Below, one piece after another: positions 24,201-29,480 of a stretch of DNA of 29,480 nucleotides. A program made the position numbers and the translations under genes. The stretch comes from Candidatus Cloacimonas sp. Lineage in GTDB: Bacteria; Cloacimonadota; Cloacimonadia; Cloacimonadales; Cloacimonadaceae. Each line of letters opens with the position of its first letter. The first letter of the stretch is position 1. The notes beneath the pieces are model-generated. The model did no database searches and was not told the DNA's origin. It was given only the letters and a program-made list of their open reading frames with translations. The stretch covers positions 1-29,480 of the forward strand of contig DAONFA010000029.1 of assembly GCA_035403355.1 (NCBI GenBank), written 5' to 3'.

Positions 24201-24881
24201 AGTCCATTGAGTTACTTTTGCTGCATCCGCTACAATCAGATATTCAATTCCTGGTTCCCTCGTGCGGGAAAGAATTATGCTTTGAGGATTATCTACAGAA
24301 TTTTGCAATCGCTTTGCCGTATAAGCATCCTGTTTCAAAAAACGCATCGCTTCTATTGCCTTGGCACTGTTACGGTAAATAATTTCCACACTTAATTCTC
24401 TATAAAATACCAGCTCGTTGGTTAAAGGATAATAGGCAAAGGGACTTATTGCCGAAAAAGCTATCGGTTGACCGCACATAAAAGAAGTATTCAATCCGTT
24501 ATCCGTAATTTGAGGATAGGGAAGAGGAGAACCGTAAATTTCAAGATTGGGCTTTTCCGGTGTTTCTATTTTTGTATGCGAAAAAGGGTAGGATTTTTGA
24601 ATCGGAATTATGGGTTTATCTAAAGTGTAAGTAACAGGATTATATCTGTTAACAACTATTTTTTCTGCTTCAAAACCTGCAGGTAACAAAAGCTTTACCC
24701 CAAACCAGGGCAAATCGGGATTTCCGGGTTGACCCCAACTCTGAGCTTTTTCCAAAGTCACTTTTGTGAATTGTTCTTTGGTCTCAATTTTCGGTGTTTC
24801 CAGGGAGTAATTCATAGTTACATTTGCAAATAGAACCACTGCTGAAAATAATAGTACAGCCAATAAAGCTATGTTTTTCAT
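21297..24881 (-). CDS. Gingipain-like C25 cysteine peptidase with C-terminal sorting domain
   Basis: 1194 aa from the preferred start at 24881 (MKNIALLAVLL, AGAAAGG 9 nt upstream); the longer frame to 24917 would put a charged prefix before the signal peptide. Order: signal peptide 1-19; propeptide-like region to ~210 with LPWFGVKLLLPAG; C25 domain ~210-560 with IEYLIVADA, YVFLAGDTDVIPHRG, LAIGRFCYNSD, catalytic His450 in NHLGHSN and Cys486 in TQGCYSGAFDN, and NLFGDPAMML; several Ig modules including a Ca-loop-like NVNDDDGLYQLGD; a MAM/choice-of-anchor-J domain ~965-1100; and the C-terminal domain ENYPNPFNPETTIVFSLP ending RKMLLLK. Predicted secreted or surface protease; specificity cannot be told. 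The sirtuin gene follows 2 bp later. Confidence 0.92.
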   Translation of the reverse strand: MKNIALLAVLLFSAVVLFANVTMNYSLETPKIETKEQFTKVTLEKAQSWGQPGNPDLPWFGVKLLLPAGFEAEKIVVNRYNPVTYTLDKPIIPIQKSYPFSHTKIETPEKPNLEIYGSPLPYPQITDNGLNTSFMCGQPIAFSAISPFAYYPLTNELVFYRELSVEIIYRNSAKAIEAMRFLKQDAYTAKRLQNSVDNPQSIILSRTREPGIEYLIVADAAKVTQWTPLKTFHESRGKTVLIKSIGDIIAETAGADTQEKLRNYIISLYATNPLRYVFLAGDTDVIPHRGFYVNIDNSSEGVDADIPADMYYACLDGNWNDDGDSNWGEIYEEDLAPELAIGRFCYNSDTEIDNFLNKLTLYSNAPVANEIKSAFFVGEWLWDGPTWGGDYMDEMIGGCSTNGYTTIGVPTSWNITTLYDRTYGAADSWGASEIRPLLSAGPNLVNHLGHSNTTYTMRLSNNQVSSSTITNNGINHNFSTYFTQGCYSGAFDNRETSPGQYTSDCITEKMTSIATGPVAMISHSRYGWGTQGSTDGASQYIHRQFIDAIFGENIYDLGSALQDSKIDNIPFISNTPVMYWVSYETNLFGDPAMMLWTDTPQTIIANLPQQLLVGVNNYQIQTNAPYAEFILKDAQQTVCKTTADANGLLIVNFLAPLSPGTYSVYINAPNFYAFNTTITATAAQMPYLMCNNINVNDDDGLYQLGDTLSLNFYIKNVGLLDLSTPGTLTLSCNSSNIQIISPTVSFAAISAGDSVAVNTAFLFRVVGNYNDHTSILFTIRANYDSYLSNSNFSLNLNAPVLQLLSYQVNNLDAIILPGDTPSISFSIANNGSGYAYTPMMILFSNSPDIILGQDEVLLTSLAPNTTADYQSAINLQILDSAILDTNYLINYMFSAENGNLVEGDFMIHLGALNYTFENDYQNWEAITLNNNFVNQWHRSSYRNHTENGTYSMKFGGTGSAQYSGSAFGALESPVFNVNPGCELKFYHWMSAENHSTNHSYAWDGGFVQMSVNGGNWNQITPVGGYPYKIYNNSASPLSADTWVYSGSLDWTEATFELGNISGTAQFRWVFGSDGYVSGEGWYIDDVHVVGYVENEDETIPSSKEVVLYENYPNPFNPETTIVFSLPVRMPVCLEVFNVKGQLVNRLLNDTLPAGTHRIVFNGLDIKKRNIASGVYYYRITTPSGVQMRKMLLLK

Positions 24882-25531
24882 ACCTAACGACCTTTCTGCG
24901 TTTATTTTGTCTTCCACTGTTTATTAAGCAATGCTTGTTCCATTCCTCAAAATAATTCCCAGTTCTTTGATGACCCCGATAACTATTTTTGTAATGATTA
25001 ACAGTAGTATTAAGCTCTAAATGCTATTTTCACTTGGGAAAGGATACACAAGGCGGATACTTTTTACTTTTACTATATGGGGGAGAATATTTTTCTTGAC
25101 AGGAAATTGCAATTTTATTAAGGAGTAAAGTGGTTTAAAAATTGATAATCTTGTTTAGTTTAGTTTTTTTTATATAGGAGCTTTTGTCTGCTGTTGCAGT
25201 TTTTTTAACATTCAAAGCAGAGCTGCAAAAAGCGACTAAAAAGCAGATATTTTTGGGGAGGTATTATTATGGGCAATGGCTTGAGGCATCCCATAGTGAT
25301 ATTTGCAAGCGATTTTGCTTTGGGAAAAGCAGGAGATATAAATATATCTTGTTTGGGTTACGCAGCAAATTATCCCTATTGTATTGTCTTATTCACCATT
25401 TTATGTTTATCAGTTGCATTCTTTATGCTACTGTTAAAAAACGATAGAGTAAGCAGCGAATATTTCCCAATCTATGTATCCGAAATCCCCATCATCTTTT
25501 ATTTTCTTAATAAGCTAAAGGAGTTATAATT
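24882..25531. other. Divergent AT-rich spacer between two giant-protein genes
   Basis: About 650 bp separate the starts of the minus-strand C25 gene and the plus-strand adhesin gene. TTTTTCTTGAC at 25090-25100 matches the motif shared with other promoters in the window. Its following sequence has no good -10. From there to the adhesin start is ~430 nt, a long leader that includes a small open frame (25269-25529). Confidence 0.5.
25269..25529 (+). CDS. Possible small membrane protein in leader
   Basis: 86 codons. GGGGAGG (25255-25261) lies 7 nt before the ATG. The product has one strongly hydrophobic segment (residues ~37-57, CIVLFTILCLSVAFFMLLL) followed by KNDR, and it ends 2 bp before the next start. 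No family is recognised, and an overlapping frame at 25184-25447 is also open, so chance opening in AT-rich DNA is quite possible. If real, it would be translated ahead of the adhesin from the same leader. Confidence 0.3.
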   Translation: MGNGLRHPIVIFASDFALGKAGDINISCLGYAANYPYCIVLFTILCLSVAFFMLLLKNDRVSSEYFPIYVSEIPIIFYFLNKLKEL

Positions 25532-28500
25532 ATGAGCGGCAAAAAAGTTTTCTTCGCATTTCTATTAGCATTGATTTCCCTATCCAACTTCATCTACGGA
25601 GATCAGTTCATTATAGGAAATCCTGCATCAATCACAAACGGTTTAATTCCAGTGAATAGATTTCATAATTACTCTACTTATGAAATGCTTTATACATCAG
25701 GAGAAATTGGTTCTGAATGTTTGATCAATAAAATTGCCTTCTACAAAAATAATGGTTCTACCTCAGTATTAATCTCCAATGTCAGTATATATATGAAAAC
25801 TTCTTCTGCTACAAGTTTGCCTTCGGCAACAATTGCCCCTCCCTATTCTGAATATACATTAGTTTATTCAGGTTACTTTCCCAATAATTTCGGCACTTCA
25901 GGTTGGGCTGAAATAACGCTGGCAAATCCCTATTTATATAATGCCAATGGCAATCTTCATATCCTTATTGTGAAAGGTTTTGAAAATTGGTCAGCTAATA
26001 AACCGAACTATACTTATACAGCAACGGGAAATACATATTTATGTAGAGGGGGTTATGCAGATGATTCCCAGCCGGAGAATTTAACACAAAATTACAATAG
26101 ACCTGTAACTCTTTTTGATATTGAGTTTTTAGTGCAAAATGAACCCCCGCTTCCAGCAATTAACCCCAATCCCGATAACGGGGGAAATAATGTGTTAAAT
26201 AATGTATCTTTGCATTGGTATAGTGGGGGAGGATGTCCTTCCGGTTATGATGTTTATTTTGGTAAAAATCCTAATCCGCCGAAAGTTCAAACCCTTCAAA
26301 AAGAGGCATATTATAATCCTGGTATTTTAGATTATGGTAATACCTATTACTGGAAGATTGATCCGCATAATGTATATGGTTATGCTTCAGATAAATATCC
26401 GATTGAAGAATGGTCGTTTACGGTGATGGATGATCCAACATTAACCAGAGATGATTTCCCCTATTTGCAAACCTTTGATAATGATTGGTATGGAAATCCG
26501 CCAGCTCCGTTAGGTTGGTATGTTGTAAATGCTAATCACGACGGTTACACCTGGAGGCAAACAAATGAATGTAATATTCCCGCACACTCCGATCCTTTTG
26601 CTGCCCAAGGTATGGGTAATATTAATGATTATCTTATTTCTCCTCCTTTAGATTTAACGAATGTGAATGTGCAAATCAAATGGTTTGATATGGTAGAAAA
26701 TGCCTCATATACAAATTCCTATAAAGTTCTGCTTTCTTATACCGATTCCGAAATATCTTCTTTTACGCAGGAATTAGGGTTTTTTTCCTGTAATAATACT
26801 GACTGGACAGAGCACTCTTTAGATTTAAGTGCTTATAGAGATCACACAATTTATCTTGCTTTTTATCAGTATGAATCGGTAGCTACAAACTGGAGTTTCG
26901 GGATTGATGATTTTCAGATTCATATATTACCTGATATACCAATTTTAAGCTATAATCCGGCAGAAATCATCTTTCCTTTTACCGCGGTAGGTTCTGTAAC
27001 AGATTATGTTAATGTAACGATTACTAATATTGGCGATGGAACTTTAAACCTTACTGCAGATAACTTTTCTCTTTTAGGAGATAATAATGATTTTGAAGTT
27101 GATTATTCTAATCTTGATGCTCATTTGGAAACAGACCAAAGTGTTCATATCCCTATTCGTTTTTATCCTCATTCCACCGGTGATAAAAATGCCATCTTCC
27201 GTATCAGTTATGGTTTGCGTGCTCAATATGATGTAATTCTTAGAGGTTCTACATACTTGGCTGGTCTCCTGTTGGAAGATTTTGAAGAAAATGTTCTACC
27301 TGCAGGATGGACAAAAATTATTCATAGTAATAATGACATTCTTCCCGACAGTGATTATAATCATACTTTCAATGGGCAATATTCTCTTAAATTTAGCGCT
27401 TATGGAGAATCTGAAGATTATAACCGTTATTTATTCAGTCCCCCGATTTTAGTTAGTGCTTTTCATCACAATCTTTCCTTTTGGTCTTTTACTAATAACT
27501 CTGAGATGCTGGAATGGGGAATAGCAAACGATATGAATCCGCAAAATTATAACTGGAATCCTGTTCCTGCAAATAATTCATCCTGGCAGAAAACGAATTT
27601 GGATTTAACCGATTATACAGACCAAATAATCTATTTAGGATTCCATTATTGCGGTAACAGCTCGCAATCTGTTTACCTTGATGATGTTCATATAAGTTGC
27701 GATATTCCAGCCAATTATCCAACAGAAATACAAGGGATAACTTTAACATCCAATATCCCCTTGAATATTAATAATACCGTTACAGCCAATCATCCACAAG
27801 TTATGGCTTTGCCGAATTATATCAATCTTATAGAACCCATAGTAATAGGTTTAGCGGGTTCCGGCTCTGGAAATTTATCTATAAAGCTCGGTTCAGGATA
27901 TTGGTATTGCCTTATTTTTTATAACGGACAATGGCATTATGGAAGTTCATATCCCTGTTCCGTAGAAGCAGGTAACACTGGAACTATCACTATGTCCAAT
28001 GTAGAATTTGGTTCTAAAGATGGTGTTATTTTGTTAATTACGGAAGGGGTTGATCCCACTTTGCCGGTCACTCTTTCCCGATTTACTGCTGTTGTAAATT
28101 CTGACAATTTCGTTATCATTTCCTGGATTGCAGAAAGCGAGACAAATCATTCCGGCTATAATATTTTGCGCGGGGAAAATAAAGAATTGCCAAATGCTAT
28201 TACTGTTAATGGCTCTATCATTGATAATGGCTCTGCGGCAGGAACTCAGATCAGCTATAAGTATATTGATTTTGAAGTTTATACTAATATGGTCTATTTT
28301 TATTGGTTGGAAAGCGTAGCTCTGGATGGCAGCAGTGAATTTTTCGGTCCTATAACGGTTACTATAGGCGATCCTGCTCAAACACCTCTTCCACCGACAG
28401 TTCCAATGACGACCAAACTATATAATGCTTTTCCCAATCCTTTCAATCCCAATACGAATATTCGTTATTCTCTAAAAGAAACCGGTAAGGTAACAATTGA

Positions 28501-28684
28501 AATTTACAATTTGAAAGGACAGAAGATAAAAACTTTCAATCAGAATCACAATAGTCCAGGTTACTATCAGGTTTCTTGGGATGGCTGTGACGAAAACGGA
28601 AGAAATGTTGCCAGCGGAATATACTTCTACCGGTTAAATACCGGCAAATATTCTTCTACTAAAAAGATGGTTCTAACTAAATAA
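25532..28684 (+). CDS. Large secreted multi-domain adhesin-like protein with C-terminal sorting domain
   Basis: 1050 aa, complete. AAAGGAG lies a few nt upstream of the ATG. Signal peptide ~1-23 (VFFAFLLALISLSNFIYG). Then: a ~175-aa beta module (LYTSGEIGSECLINKIAFYK ... VSIYMKTS ... LVYSGYFP) that also occurs twice in the 15-17.6 kb protein; a fibronectin-III-like domain ~203-300 (YYWKIDPHNVYG); a choice-of-anchor-J domain ~305-468; an ASH-like domain ~468-571; a second J-type domain ~573-724 (YSLKFSAYGESEDYNRYLF); a beta module to ~843; LPVTLSRFTA fibronectin-like ~845-946; and the C-terminal AFPNPFNPNTNIRYSL domain ending KKMVLTK. From the ASH domain on it parallels the protein at 1-3792. 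A surface adhesin or polymer-binding role is inference. Confidence 0.92.
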   Translation: MSGKKVFFAFLLALISLSNFIYGDQFIIGNPASITNGLIPVNRFHNYSTYEMLYTSGEIGSECLINKIAFYKNNGSTSVLISNVSIYMKTSSATSLPSATIAPPYSEYTLVYSGYFPNNFGTSGWAEITLANPYLYNANGNLHILIVKGFENWSANKPNYTYTATGNTYLCRGGYADDSQPENLTQNYNRPVTLFDIEFLVQNEPPLPAINPNPDNGGNNVLNNVSLHWYSGGGCPSGYDVYFGKNPNPPKVQTLQKEAYYNPGILDYGNTYYWKIDPHNVYGYASDKYPIEEWSFTVMDDPTLTRDDFPYLQTFDNDWYGNPPAPLGWYVVNANHDGYTWRQTNECNIPAHSDPFAAQGMGNINDYLISPPLDLTNVNVQIKWFDMVENASYTNSYKVLLSYTDSEISSFTQELGFFSCNNTDWTEHSLDLSAYRDHTIYLAFYQYESVATNWSFGIDDFQIHILPDIPILSYNPAEIIFPFTAVGSVTDYVNVTITNIGDGTLNLTADNFSLLGDNNDFEVDYSNLDAHLETDQSVHIPIRFYPHSTGDKNAIFRISYGLRAQYDVILRGSTYLAGLLLEDFEENVLPAGWTKIIHSNNDILPDSDYNHTFNGQYSLKFSAYGESEDYNRYLFSPPILVSAFHHNLSFWSFTNNSEMLEWGIANDMNPQNYNWNPVPANNSSWQKTNLDLTDYTDQIIYLGFHYCGNSSQSVYLDDVHISCDIPANYPTEIQGITLTSNIPLNINNTVTANHPQVMALPNYINLIEPIVIGLAGSGSGNLSIKLGSGYWYCLIFYNGQWHYGSSYPCSVEAGNTGTITMSNVEFGSKDGVILLITEGVDPTLPVTLSRFTAVVNSDNFVIISWIAESETNHSGYNILRGENKELPNAITVNGSIIDNGSAAGTQISYKYIDFEVYTNMVYFYWLESVALDGSSEFFGPITVTIGDPAQTPLPPTVPMTTKLYNAFPNPFNPNTNIRYSLKETGKVTIEIYNLKGQKIKTFNQNHNSPGYYQVSWDGCDENGRNVASGIYFYRLNTGKYSSTKKMVLTK

Positions 28685-29178
28685 TGAAGAATAACCCTGG
28701 CAATTGAATTAGATGGAGATTAGGTAATTAGTAAATATTAAGTTTGGGTAGCCGGAGGCCGCCGTTCCTTCGCTGAAATAGTTTCCCTAAACAAAAATAG
28801 GCGGAACTTTAGAGAGCTCCGACCACACAACAAAATCGTAACCGGAGGACATTGTTGAATGGCTGAGACATCGTTCTTCCTGGATAAAAAGTCCGAAGAG
28901 CAGCACATTGATAGCTACGGCAGCGTTAGCACCTTGGAAAATGTAAACTCCGTTTATTTTACCTTTTCTCTCTTTTTATCTTGCCTTGCGTTACTTTTAT
29001 GCTCTTGTAACATTTCTTTAGCGACTCTTTAGCAAAGTTAAGGTATTGTTAAAGAATTGTTAAAGAATCGTTAAATAAATGACCAGACAACAAGTAATTA
29101 AATAAAGTCCACAAAGAAATTATATAAATCCAGTTAAAAACCGGAGCACAGCTTCTGTTTGGTAAAATCATTCAGGAA
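28685..29178. other. Gene-free spacer with hairpin relative and 11-bp tandem repeats
   Basis: No open frame of note. A degenerate relative of the hairpin repeat (ggtagccggaggccgccg, 28748-28765) is followed by unassigned sequence. An 11-bp tandem series at 29016-29081 has six units: CTTTAGCGACT, CTTTAGCAAAG, TTAAGGTATTG, TTAAAGAATTG, TTAAAGAATCG and TTAAATAAATG. The period equals that at 11407-11450. Confidence 0.65.
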
Positions 29179-29480
29179 AAACGACATTTTGTCGTTTCCC
29201 TGGCAACCGAGCTAATTATTTATACTTAATTAGAAGTAACGGAATAAATTGGGAGTGTTATTTTTGGTTGACCAGGAGGTCAACCCTCCGATCCGGAGAA
29301 ACGACATCTTGTCGTTTCCCTGGCAACAGAGCTAATTCTTTATACTTAATTGGAAGTAACGGAATAAATTGGGATGTTATTTTTTGGGGTTGACCAGGAG
29401 GTCAACCCTCCGAATTTTGGTTGACCAGGAGGTCAACCCTCCGATCCGGAGAAACGACATCTTGTCGTTTCCCTGGCAAC
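29179..29480. repeat. Array of palindromic ~120-153-bp repeats running off the window
   Basis: The palindrome AAACGACA-N3-TGTCGTTT followed by ccctggcaac occurs at 29179, 29299 and 29452. Between copies are gagctaatt, atacttaattggaagtaac and a second palindrome GGTTGACC-AGGA-GGTCAACC (29266-29285, 29388-29407, 29419-29438). The second interval is longer because this latter hairpin is duplicated with a 31-bp shift. The last copy ends at the final base, so the array probably continues outside. Confidence 0.9.

Noticed and set aside
24882..24917. Upstream start of the minus-strand C25 gene at 24917
   Set aside because: It adds a charged prefix before a clear signal peptide; the ATG at 24881 has its own AGAAAGG.
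25201..25400. Possible known riboswitch in the adhesin leader
   Set aside because: I looked for c-di-GMP (GEMM), SAM and cobalamin core words and did not find a convincing set.
25184..25447. 87-codon frame overlapping the possible small membrane protein
   Set aside because: No ribosome binding site and basic, low-complexity product; less plausible than the frame at 25269.
29179..29480. Palindromic repeats at the right edge as a CRISPR array
   Set aside because: The sequence between palindromes is itself repeated and not unique, and the interval lengths differ (120 and 153 bp).

Overview
The window is low-GC DNA dominated by very large secreted beta-sandwich proteins. Several end in a YPNPFNP-type (FlgD-like) C-terminal domain, and two carry gingipain-like peptidase C25 domains. 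Together with the repeat-rich spacers, this points to a bacterium of the FCB group. My best guess is a Cloacimonadota (Candidatus Cloacimonas-like) genome, but this is inferred from protein style and not from a marker gene.

Left part (1-8.3 kb): the 3' part of a giant adhesin-like protein (1-3792) is followed by a spacer of low-complexity repeats that includes five 34-bp tandem units. Inside that spacer sits a complete IS3-family element (4247-5608) with imperfect inverted ends, a 3-bp TTC target duplication, a classical A AAA AAG slippage site, and one extra base that breaks orfA. Next comes a minus-strand groES-trxA pair with no groEL, preceded by a degenerate CIRCE (HrcA operator) sequence and followed by a terminator. 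More repeats lead to a minus-strand DUF4097-like lipoprotein and a truncated DNA methyltransferase.

Middle (8.6-17.7 kb): a cyclic-2,3-diphosphoglycerate-synthetase-like P-loop protein with a strong terminator is followed by carbamate kinase. A 600-bp spacer with an 11-bp tandem array and hairpin comes next. Then there is a ~2000-codon C25-family protein interrupted by a -1 frameshift at about 14893-14896. Its C25 domain keeps the nucleophile-type Cys, but Tyr stands where the catalytic His is expected.

Right part (17.7-29.5 kb): palindromic repeats, a tRNA-Gly(CCC), and a minus-strand unit follow. That unit holds a 3' gene remnant, an orphan solute-binding lipoprotein and a GPP34 (GOLPH3-like) protein. 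A second minus-strand pair is a C25 peptidase with His and Cys intact plus a class-III-type sirtuin starting 2 bp downstream. The window ends with a second large adhesin-like protein, paralogous to the first, and an array of palindromic 120-153 bp repeats that runs off the edge.

The main biological themes are a cell-surface or secreted protein system (adhesin modules, C25 proteins, shared sorting domain) and an unusually dense set of intergenic repeat families. One repeat family shows compensatory base changes in its hairpin arms. I see no clearly new defence or biosynthetic system. The best leads are the hairpin repeat family, the His-less C25 protein and the shared TTTTCCTTGAC upstream motif.
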